From positions 1 through 64,000 of the forward strand of contig NZ_JACHJN010000007.1 in assembly GCF_014203665.1 (NCBI RefSeq): a stretch of 64,000 bases of DNA. The letters run 5' to 3'. Each line of letters starts with the position of its first letter. Position 1 is the stretch's first letter. The notes below the pieces were generated by a model, which ran no database searches, was not told the DNA's origin, and saw only the letters and a program-made list of their open reading frames with translations. Positions 19,061-26,086 of this stretch are shown here, one piece after another. Both the position numbers and the translations under genes were made by a program. Source of the stretch: Saccharothrix tamanrassetensis. GTDB lineage: Bacteria; Actinomycetota; Actinomycetes; Mycobacteriales; Pseudonocardiaceae.

Positions 19061-19502
19061 GCAGCTTGACGGCAGAAGGGCGCCCACGGACTCGAAGCGC
19101 TCTATGAGCACGCAGGTCTGGGCTCAAGCCGGGAACACTAGGCAACTGGACCACATCATCCAGGCCCCTATGACTGCCGGGGGACCGGTGTGCGCGTCAC
19201 ACGCCGCCCGCCGAGTGACCCGCCCAGCTGATCGACTCGCGCCGCATTTCGGCTTGGAGGCGCTTCTGTCGGCTTGGAGGCGCTTCTGCGAGGCGCTTCC
19301 TGCGTGGAAGCGCGAAGGCGCGCGGCTTGGCACGCTGGGAGGGTTGCGTTGCGGGCGGCGTGTCACGCTGGGACCGGTCCCCCGGCAGGCCCGGGTTGAC
19401 GGGATGATGTGGTCCCGTTGCTCGGTGTTCCCGGCTTGAGCCCGGACCTGCGTGCTTCTGGGGCGCTTCGAGTCCGTGGTCCCTCTTCTGCCGTCAAGCT
19501 GC
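19061..19502. repeat. Long imperfect inverted-repeat element
   Basis: The left arm (about 19061-19213) aligns to the reverse complement of the right arm (about 19351-19502) over 150 bp, with long identical blocks such as GCAGCTTGACGGCAGAAG, ACGGACTCGAAGCGC, CACGCAGGT, GGCTCAAGCCGGGAACAC, GGACCACATCATCC and TGCCGGGGGACCGGT. The 137-bp centre holds a tandem repeat. Each arm read outward encodes the same peptide-like string (GLSPDLRA, FESV, LLPSSC), showing common origin rather than coding. It could be a non-autonomous mobile element, two copies of an intergenic repeat in inverse orientation, or a structured RNA. Confidence 0.8.
19249..19288. repeat. 20-bp exact tandem direct repeat in the element centre
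   Basis: The 20-mer TCGGCTTGGAGGCGCTTCTG occurs twice in a row, followed by a partial third copy. Just after it, GCGCTTCC and GGAAGCGC form a short hairpin (about 19293-19313). Confidence 0.85.
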
Positions 19503-19628
19503 TTCTTCTTCTACGAGCTTTCAAACCTGCTTGGCACCGGGTCGGCTTGGGTGGGAACGCTGCGAGGGTGTGCGGTGTTGCCCGGGCGAAGGGCCGGCTC
19601 GGGCACGGGCTGCCCGGAGGGCGTTGGC

Positions 19629-20108
19629 TCAGGTCAGTTCAGGGCGGTTCGCGGGCTTGGGCTGGTTCGGGTGGACGTCGACTACGTCGCCGTCGATGAC
19701 CACGCCGCCGGCGGTGGGTGGGCGGCCGTAGCGGAGGTTCAGGGTCAGCTCGCGTTCGCGCTGCTCGGAGCGAGCGGCGATGCGCTTGCTGATCAGCCGG
19801 CGGGTGGGCGGGAACAGCAGGAACAGGCCTGCGATGTCGCTGAGGAAGCCCGGCACGATGATCAGGAAGCCGGCCGCCGCGATGAGCACGCCGTCGGCGA
19901 TCTCCTGGTGGGGTGCGCGGCGGGTGCGCAGGGCCTCGGAGAAGGCCGCCATCGTGCGCGCGCCTTCCCGGCGCATCAGCATCGAGCCGACCACACCACC
20001 CAGGACCAGCAGCCCCAGGGTGGGCAGGAAGCCCCACGCCCCGAAGGCCGCCACCAGGGCGGTGATCTCGACGGCCAGACCGATGAGCACTACGGCGAAC
20101 ACGCGCAT
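19629..20108 (-). CDS. fxsA: FxsA family membrane protein
   Basis: A 159-residue FxsA protein. There are hydrophobic segments at about residues 4-27, 28-46 and 72-100, with the family pattern EITALVAAFGAWGFLPTLGLLVLGGVVG and ADGVLIAAAGFLIIVPGFLSDIAGLFLLFPPTR. FxsA in E. coli interferes with phage F exclusion by PifA; the normal role is unknown. The soluble tail is charged and ends in a Pro-rich stretch. It is divergent from kamA. Confidence 0.92.
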   Translation of the reverse strand: MRVFAVVLIGLAVEITALVAAFGAWGFLPTLGLLVLGGVVGSMLMRREGARTMAAFSEALRTRRAPHQEIADGVLIAAAGFLIIVPGFLSDIAGLFLLFPPTRRLISKRIAARSEQRERELTLNLRYGRPPTAGGVVIDGDVVDVHPNQPKPANRPELT

Positions 20109-20147
20109 ACCCCCTCAACGAACGAACCGGCCAAAACACTCCCTGCC

Positions 20148-20191
20148 GGAATATTTACGCCAGAAGGCCCGTCTGGCAGCATATCTTCACG
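20148..20191 (+). promoter_or_regulatory. kamA control region with repeated motif and palindrome
   Basis: Three elements are visible. GGAATATTTACG (20148-20159) and ATATCTTCACG (20181-20191) resemble the site upstream of kdd. Between them is the inverted repeat GCCAGA-N7-TCTGGC (20159-20177), a candidate repressor or activator site. TATCTT (20182-20187) could be the -10 box. The start codon follows at 20216 after GTAGGGAG. Confidence 0.5.
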
Positions 20192-20215
20192 CCACTCAAC
20201 GGGTAGGGAGCATGT

Positions 20216-21598
20216 ATGACTGCGCTACACGACGTCGTGCCCGCGCTCGAGCGACCTGACCTGCAGCCCTACACCTACCGACGGCGGGAGCTGGTGGAGC
20301 CCGACTGGCGGAGGTTCCCCGGCTGGCGGGACGTCACCGAGGCGCAGTGGCGGGACGCCCAGTGGCAGCGGGTGAACTGCGTGAAGAACGTCAAGCAGCT
20401 GCGCGCCCTGATGGGCGACCTGCTGGACGAGCGGTTCTACGACGAGCTGGCCGCCGACCAGGCGGACCTCGCCACGATGTCCATGCTGACGCCGCCGCAG
20501 ATGCTCAACACCATGGCGCCCGACGCGTCGCCGCAGGAGTTCACCGACGCGTTCCTCGCCGACCCGATCCGCCGGTACATGATCCCGGTGCGCGCCGACC
20601 GCGACCCCGAGTGGCCGAACCACCCGCACTCGTCCCGGGACTCGCTGCACGAGGCCGAGATGTGGGTCGTGGAGGGCCTGACCCACCGCTACCCCACCAA
20701 GGTGTTGGCCGAGCTGGTCTCCACCTGCCCCCAGTACTGCGGCCACTGCACCCGGATGGACCTGGTCGGCAACTCCACCCCGCAGGTCGACAAGCACAAG
20801 CTCCTGCTCAAACCGGTGGACCGGCAGGAACAGATGATCGACTACCTCAAGCGCACGCCCGGTGTGCGGGACGTGGTGGTCTCCGGCGGCGACGTGGCCA
20901 ACGTGCCGTGGCCGCAACTGGAGTCGTTCCTCATGCGGCTGCTGGACATCGAGACCGTGCGCGACGTCCGCCTGGCCACCAAGGCGCTGGCCGGGTTACC
21001 GCAGCACTGGCTCCAGCCCAAGGTCGTCGAAGGCCTGGAACGAGTCGCCCGCACGGCAGCCCGCCGGGGCGTCAACCTGGCCATCCACACCCACGTCAAC
21101 CACGCGCAGTCGGTGACCCCGCTGGTCGCCGAGGCGGCCCGCACCGCGCTGGAGGTCGGCGTGCGGGACGTGCGCAACCAGGGCGTGCTGATGAAGGGCG
21201 TCAACGCCACCCCCGACGACCTGCTCGACCTGTGCTTCGCGTTGCAGGGCGAGGCGAACATCCTGCCGTACTACTTCTACATGTGCGACATGATCCCCAA
21301 CGCCGAGCACTGGCGGGTGGCGGTGTGGGAGGCGCAGGAACTCCAGCACGCGATCATGGGCTACCTCCCCGGCTACGCCACGCCGCGCATCGTCTGCGAC
21401 GTCCCCTACGTCGGCAAGCGGTGGGTGCACCAACTCGCCGAGTACGACCGTGAGCTGGGTATCTCGTACTGGACCAAGAACTACCGGACCGGGATCGAAC
21501 TGGAAGACCCGGACGCCCTGGACCGTCGTTACCCGTACTACGACCCGATCTCCACGTTGGGCGATACGGGTCGCCGTTGGTGGACCGAACAGGCGTAG
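20216..21598 (+). CDS. kamA: Lysine 2,3-aminomutase family radical SAM enzyme
   Basis: A 460-residue KamA-family enzyme that should convert L-lysine to L-beta-lysine using a [4Fe-4S] cluster, SAM and PLP. The cluster motif CxxxCxxC is Cys171, Cys175 and Cys178 in CPQYCGHCTRMD; the residues after it differ from the clostridial CRHCTRRR form. The block VVVSGGDVANVPW and the C-terminal NYRTGIELED are also family-like. Beta-lysine feeds KamDE or could go to an antibiotic, but no such cluster is in view. Codon 261 is TTA (20996-20998), so translation may depend on the bldA-type tRNA. Confidence 0.9.
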   Translation: MTALHDVVPALERPDLQPYTYRRRELVEPDWRRFPGWRDVTEAQWRDAQWQRVNCVKNVKQLRALMGDLLDERFYDELAADQADLATMSMLTPPQMLNTMAPDASPQEFTDAFLADPIRRYMIPVRADRDPEWPNHPHSSRDSLHEAEMWVVEGLTHRYPTKVLAELVSTCPQYCGHCTRMDLVGNSTPQVDKHKLLLKPVDRQEQMIDYLKRTPGVRDVVVSGGDVANVPWPQLESFLMRLLDIETVRDVRLATKALAGLPQHWLQPKVVEGLERVARTAARRGVNLAIHTHVNHAQSVTPLVAEAARTALEVGVRDVRNQGVLMKGVNATPDDLLDLCFALQGEANILPYYFYMCDMIPNAEHWRVAVWEAQELQHAIMGYLPGYATPRIVCDVPYVGKRWVHQLAEYDRELGISYWTKNYRTGIELEDPDALDRRYPYYDPISTLGDTGRRWWTEQA

Positions 21599-21643
21599 CC
21601 CCGGCCGCCCTGCGCAGCAGGACCCGCGATGGGACCGCGCTGA

Positions 21644-21680
21644 GCGTTGTCCCTCCGCACGCCGCGCGGAGGGACAACGC
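21644..21680. terminator. Perfect 15-bp hairpin between convergent kamA and PEP-mutase gene
   Basis: GCGTTGTCCCTCCGC (21644-21658) is the exact reverse complement of 21666-21680, with a 7-base loop. A second hairpin, ACCGGCCGGC (21688-21697) with GCCGGCCGGT (21710-21719), follows. Placed between two convergent genes, these probably form a bidirectional terminator. There is no strong U-tract, as is common in actinobacteria. Confidence 0.85.
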
Positions 21681-21718
21681 GAGCGGCACCGGCCGGCGGT
21701 CGTGCCGCTGCCGGCCGG

Positions 21719-22504
21719 TTATCCGAGCAGCGCGTTCATCTCGCCGTAGTCCACACCTCCCACCAGGTAGGTGCCCTCGGTGAGCAGTCGGGTGGCGGCT
21801 TCGCGGGTCAGGGCGTAGGCGGCCTCGGCGATGCCCTGGCCGACGCTCACCCTGGCCACTCCCAGCTCCGCCAGTTGCGCGACGGTGGGCGAGTCCGGGG
21901 TCGCCATCACGTTCAGCGGGGCGTCGATGCCCTTCGCCAGGGCTTCGACGGTGTCGGCATCGGTCACGCCCGGCACGAAGATGCCGTCCGCGCCGGCGGC
22001 CAGGTAGGCCTCGGCCCGGCGCAGCGCGCTGGGGACCGTGCCGTCACCGAAGAAGTAGACGTCGGTCCGGACGTTGACGAACAGGTCCACGCCCGCTTCG
22101 TCCGCCGCCCGGCGGATGGTGACCAGGCGCGCGGCGTGGTCGGCGACGTCCAGCAGCCGGGCGTCGGCGCTGTCCTCGATGTTGACGCCCACCACACCCG
22201 CGTCGAGCACCTGGCGGACGGTTTCGGCCAGGTCGTCGCCGTAGCCGCCTTCGATGTCGGCCGTGACGGGGACCTGGACGGCTCGGGTGATCCTGGTGAG
22301 CGCCGCGATCGCGGTGGCGCGGTCCAGCCGGCCGCCGTCCGGCACGCCCAGGCTCCAGGACATTCCCGCGCTGGTGGTGGCCACGGCCGCCGCGCCCGCG
22401 TGTTCGACCAGTCGTGCCGACGCCGCGTCCCAGGCGTTCGGCAACACCAGGACGGGGCCGGTGTGCAGGTCGCGGAAGACCTCGGCCTTGTCCTGTCGGG
22501 ACAT
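21719..22504 (-). CDS. Isocitrate lyase/PEP mutase family protein
   Basis: A 261-residue ICL/PEPM-superfamily TIM barrel. Visible are LVLPNAWDAASARLVEHAGAAAVATTSAG, the metal-site Asp/Glu in TADIEGGYGDD, and GVNIEDS. The canonical isocitrate-lyase KKCGH motif is absent, so it is not isocitrate lyase; oxaloacetate-decarboxylase-like or C-P/C-C lyase activities are possible. The ATG at 22504 follows GAGGAGG. No neighbour points to a substrate. Confidence 0.85.
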   Translation of the reverse strand: MSRQDKAEVFRDLHTGPVLVLPNAWDAASARLVEHAGAAAVATTSAGMSWSLGVPDGGRLDRATAIAALTRITRAVQVPVTADIEGGYGDDLAETVRQVLDAGVVGVNIEDSADARLLDVADHAARLVTIRRAADEAGVDLFVNVRTDVYFFGDGTVPSALRRAEAYLAAGADGIFVPGVTDADTVEALAKGIDAPLNVMATPDSPTVAQLAELGVARVSVGQGIAEAAYALTREAATRLLTEGTYLVGGVDYGEMNALLG

Positions 22505-22638
22505 GGGCTCCTCCTCTGGTTGGTGGTGCGCACTCATCCTGGGCGGACGCGCGGCCGGTGGCCGGCCGGATCCGGACAAGACCGCCGGATGTCCGGATGT
22601 GGCCGGCGGTGATCTGCCCGGTGGGTTAGACCTGTGCC

Positions 22639-23958
22639 GTGACAACGTATTCGGCGGTCCGGACCACCGGCATCTACTGCCGGCCCGGCTGTGGGGCCAA
22701 GCCGTTGGCCGAGAACGTCCGCACGTTCGCGCTGCCCGCCGCCGCCGAGGCGGCCGGGTTCCGGGCGTGCCTGCGGTGCCGGCCCTACCGGGTGGCCGGG
22801 CCGATCGCGGTCGACGCCCCGGAGATGGTGTGCCGGGCCGTGCAGCTCGTCATCGCGGGCGCGTTGGACACCGGCACCGAAGCCGGGTTGGCGGCCCGGC
22901 TCGGGCTGTCCTCACGGCACCTGCGGCGGTTGTTCCACGACCACCTCGGCACCACGCCGGACCGGTTCGCCCGGTCACGCCGGGCGCACTTCGCCCGGCG
23001 GCTGCTGGACGACTCCGACCTGACCGTCGCCGAGGTGGCGTTCGCCTCGGGGTTCGGCAGCCTGCGGCAGTTCAACCGGACGATGACCGAGGTGTTCCGG
23101 GCCGCGCCGTCCGAGCTGCGGGAACGTCGGCGGCGCGCCGACCGGCTGGCGGCCGACGGCGGGTTGACCGTCCGACTGCCGTTCCAGGCCCCCTACGACT
23201 GGGACGCGATGGCGGCGTTCCTCGGTGCCCGTGCGGTGCCCGGCGTCGAGTCGGTGCGGGACTCGGTCTACCGGCGGACGATCAGCCTGGACGGCGACGC
23301 CGGGGTGCTGGAGGTGCGGCCCGGTGGTGACGACCACCTGCTGCTGCGCGCCCACCTGCCGTACTGGGAAGGCGTGATCCACGTCGTGGAACGCGCGGGG
23401 CGGATGGTCGGCGTCGACCTCGACGTGGCGCCGGCCGTCGAGCGGTTCCGCGCCGACCCGGTGCTGGGGCCGTTGGTCGCCGCACGACCCGGGGTGCGGG
23501 TGCCCGGCGCCTGGGGACCGTTCGAGATGGCGGTCGGGGTGGTCGCCGGGGACGCCGTGGGCGGACTGGTGCGGCGGTACGGGCAGCCGGTGCCCGGGTT
23601 GGGGTTCGGGCTGACGCACCTGTTCCCGGCCGCCGAGGTGTTGGCCACCGGGGACGTGCCCGAGGTGGTGCGCGAACTGGCCGCGCGGGTGGTGGCCGGG
23701 GAGGTGCTGCTCGACGGCGGGGACGACCTGTCGGTGGTGCCCGGCATCTCGGCCGACATGGCGGCGCGGATCGGGTTGCGTTCGGGCGACCGGGACGCGT
23801 TCCCCGCCGAGGACCCGCTCCTCCGCCGAGCCCTGGAGGCGCTCGGCCCGGCGGAGGGCGACTGGCAGCCGTGGCGCTCGCTCGCCGCCGCCCACCTGAT
23901 CGCTAGCGGTCGAGGACCCGTGGGTCGGCGTGCAGGCGGTCGGTCAGCCGGACGGTGA
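22639..23958 (+). CDS. Ada-AlkA fusion: methylation-sensing regulator with 3-methyladenine glycosylase
   Basis: A 439-residue fusion. Residues 1-60 form an Ada zinc domain with four cysteines (GIYCRPGC and ACLRC), where a methyl-phosphotriester would be taken up. An AraC-type helix-turn-helix follows (about 75-165, LSSRHLRRLFHDHLGTTPDRF), then the AlkA N-terminal domain (about 178-290) and the HhH-GPD glycosylase part, with VVPGISADMAARIGLR and FPAEDPLLRR. It should repair alkylated bases and switch on an adaptive response. The start is GTG. The 3' end overlaps the convergent esterase gene by 56 bp. Confidence 0.92.
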   Translation: MTTYSAVRTTGIYCRPGCGAKPLAENVRTFALPAAAEAAGFRACLRCRPYRVAGPIAVDAPEMVCRAVQLVIAGALDTGTEAGLAARLGLSSRHLRRLFHDHLGTTPDRFARSRRAHFARRLLDDSDLTVAEVAFASGFGSLRQFNRTMTEVFRAAPSELRERRRRADRLAADGGLTVRLPFQAPYDWDAMAAFLGARAVPGVESVRDSVYRRTISLDGDAGVLEVRPGGDDHLLLRAHLPYWEGVIHVVERAGRMVGVDLDVAPAVERFRADPVLGPLVAARPGVRVPGAWGPFEMAVGVVAGDAVGGLVRRYGQPVPGLGFGLTHLFPAAEVLATGDVPEVVRELAARVVAGEVLLDGGDDLSVVPGISADMAARIGLRSGDRDAFPAEDPLLRRALEALGPAEGDWQPWRSLAAAHLIASGRGPVGRRAGGRSAGR

Positions 23959-25096
23959 TGAACTCGTTGTCGTCCGGCTCGTTCGGGGTGCGGCTGGACG
24001 AGAACGGGAAGTTGTTGTCGTTCAGCACGGCCAGCGTCCGGTCGTCGAGGACCAGCACGCTCTCGACGGTCGGGAACGGGAAGCGGAACGGGTCGCCGAA
24101 GCCGCCCAGGCCACGCGGGTTCGCCAGCCGCAGCAGGTCGGCGACCAGGGTCTTGTCCAACTCGCCGTCACGGTCGCGGTCGCGCTTGTCGGCCAGGTGG
24201 ATCTGCTTGACCTCGGCGTCGTCGCCCTGGCCGGCGTCGCGCTCGATCACCAGCAGGCGGTTGCGGTCGACCGCGACGGCCTCGCCGATGGCGTGCTCGG
24301 TCGAGTCCAGGCGGTAGGTCCAGCGGGTGTCGGTGAAGCGGCCGGCGGCGACGTCGAACTCGTACAGGCGCAGGGTGCCCGGCTCGTCCCCGGTGACCGT
24401 GCCTTCCAGCAGGGCGTTGAGGGTGCGGCCGTCTGGTGAGAGCGCCAGGCCCTCGAAACCCTTGCTGCCGCCCAGGTTCGGCGCGCCGGCGGGGTTGCCG
24501 GGCGCGAACACGCCGGGCAGCTGGACCGGTGCGGACAGCAGGCGGCCGGCGCGGTCGAAGTGCAGCAGGTACGGGCCGAACTCGTCGCCGACCCAGTACG
24601 AACCGTCCTCGAGCCGCACCATCGACTCCACGTCGAAGTCCGCGCCGGTCAGCACGCGGTCGGGGCGGGTCAGCGGGAACGGGACGTGGCGGTTCGGGTC
24701 GGTCAGGCCGATCCCGCCCAGCACGTCCACGCCGCCGGTCGCGAAGTCGGGGGCGATGCGGTGGATGCGCAGTGCGAAGTCCGCGCTGTTGGCCTTGCTG
24801 CCGTAACCGTTGTCGGACAACGCCTCGAACGTGCCGTCGTGGTTGCGCAGCACCGCGCTGAAGCCCTGCACCGGCTGGTCGGCGAACGGCGGCACGATCC
24901 CGTTGACCGGGGCCGTGCCCAACGCCGCGCCGGACGGCTCGCTCGCGGGCACGAACGTCTCGGCGGGTAACGCCGCGAACCGGGTCAGCGTCGCCTGGCC
25001 GAAGTCGCCCCGGCGGTCGGTCGGCGCGGCTTCGCCCGGCACGGCCGCGGCGGTCAATGCGAGCACGGACAGTCCGACGACCAGCTTTCTCCTCAT
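23903..25096 (-). CDS. Secreted esterase-like phytase-family protein
   Basis: A 397-residue secreted protein of the esterase-like activity of phytase family (PF13449 type), with a beta-propeller-like sequence rich in Asp/Gly turns. Typical text includes DNGYGSKANSADFALRIHRI, DFDVESMVRLEDGSYWVGDEFGPYLLHFDRAGRLL and GSKGFEGLALSPDGRTL. The signal peptide begins MRRKLVVGLSVLALTAAAV and ends near GEA-AP. I preferred the ATG at 25096 over 25120 because of GGAAAG upstream. Codon 43 is TTA (24968-24970), a rare codon here. Confidence 0.86.
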   Translation of the reverse strand: MRRKLVVGLSVLALTAAAVPGEAAPTDRRGDFGQATLTRFAALPAETFVPASEPSGAALGTAPVNGIVPPFADQPVQGFSAVLRNHDGTFEALSDNGYGSKANSADFALRIHRIAPDFATGGVDVLGGIGLTDPNRHVPFPLTRPDRVLTGADFDVESMVRLEDGSYWVGDEFGPYLLHFDRAGRLLSAPVQLPGVFAPGNPAGAPNLGGSKGFEGLALSPDGRTLNALLEGTVTGDEPGTLRLYEFDVAAGRFTDTRWTYRLDSTEHAIGEAVAVDRNRLLVIERDAGQGDDAEVKQIHLADKRDRDRDGELDKTLVADLLRLANPRGLGGFGDPFRFPFPTVESVLVLDDRTLAVLNDNNFPFSSSRTPNEPDDNEFITVRLTDRLHADPRVLDR

Positions 25097-25319
25097 GGCT
25101 TTCCGATCTCCCCGTGGCACGGCCCCACGGCACGCGCGGCGGAACGCAACGCTAGGCCTGCTCGGTGAACGCGGGGTGGACGCCGCCGGTGGAGGGTCGG
25201 CGGGTGGTCGGCGGTGACAGGCCGTCGCTCGGGTGGACCGCCATCAGCGGCTCGGGCGGCTGGTCGGAGTTGTCCGGACGAAACAGGCTGGTCACATCCG
25301 CGCACCAGGGTCCGGGAGC

Positions 25320-26040
25320 GTGCAGCCGATCGTGATCGCCGTCGCCCAGCCCCCGTGCGCGCCCTACGACGTCGCGGCCAACGCACTGGCCCACGCGGAG
25401 GCGGTCCGCGCGGCCGGTGCGCGGGTCGTCCTGTTCCCCGAGCTGTCGATCACCGGGTACCACTTCGACGCCGCGCCGGTCGCCCCGCCGATCCCCGGCT
25501 CGCCCCGCCGATCCCCGGCTCGCGCCGTTGGTCGACGCGTGCGCCGCCTCCGGGAGCACGGCGCTGGTGGGCGCGCCGGTCGACGGTCCGCACATCGCCC
25601 TGCTCGCGGTGGACGGGTCGGGTGTGGGAGTGGCCTACCGGAAGATGTGGCTGGGCGGCCCGGAGCCCGGGTGGTTCCGGGCCGGCGACGAGCCGGCGGT
25701 GCTGGAGGTCGACGGGTGGCGGTTCGGTCTGGCCGTCTGCAAGGACACCGGCGTGCCGCGGCACGCCGCGGACACCGCCGCCCTGGGGATCGACGCCTAC
25801 CTCGCCGCGACGCTCAAGCCCCGCGACGAGTCCGACCTCCAGCACGAACGCGCCCGCCGCATCGCGATCGGGCACCGCGTGTGGGTGGCGGTGGCGAGCT
25901 TCGCGGGCTCGACCGGCGAGGGGTTCACCGAGGCGGCCGGGCGGTCGGCGGTGTGGACGCCCGACGGGGAGATCGCGGCCTGCGCCGGACCCGAGGTCGG
26001 TGCGGTGGCACGGGCCACGTTGGGCGTGTTCCCGAGGTGA
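25320..26040 (+). pseudogene. Carbon-nitrogen hydrolase (nitrilase family), frameshifted
   Basis: The gene is split between two frames. The first encodes the N-terminus (IAVAQPPCAPYD to LFPELSITGYHFDAAPVAPP) with the catalytic Glu. The second, from about 25500, encodes PADPRLAPLVDACAASGSTALVGAPV onward, with the catalytic Lys in AYRKMWL and Cys in AVCKDTG. The shift lies in two exact 20-bp tandem copies (25481-25500 and 25501-25520). Deleting one copy does not restore the frame, so an extra 1-base loss is also needed. The start is GTG 25320 or 25332. It is a true pseudogene or an assembly error. Confidence 0.8.
25481..25520. repeat. Exact 20-bp tandem duplication inside the nitrilase-family gene
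   Basis: CGCCCCGCCGATCCCCGGCT occurs twice without a gap. It marks the frameshift of the surrounding gene. Confidence 0.9.
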
Positions 26041-26086
26041 CCCACCGGCACGACGACCCGCCCCGACCGGCCGCCGGACGCGACCG

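Larger units (their letters stand above)
18894..19628. other. 735-bp gene-free region
   Basis: No protein gene is convincing: short open frames on both strands encode mirrored peptides because the region contains a large inverted repeat (separate entry). Composition is lower in GC3-like periodicity than in neighbouring genes. The left flank (18894-19060) and right flank (19503-19600) show weak further similarity when one is reverse-complemented, so the repeated unit may be longer than the clear arms. Confidence 0.6.

Noticed and set aside
18900..19699. Several peptides of 60-110 residues in the gene-free region
   Set aside because: Mirrored peptides on both strands result from the inverted repeat. 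None has a ribosome site or a domain.
20216..21598. kamA as part of a beta-lysine antibiotic cluster
   Set aside because: No NRPS, peptide synthetase or related tailoring gene is nearby, whereas the catabolic genes kdd, kamDE and kal are.
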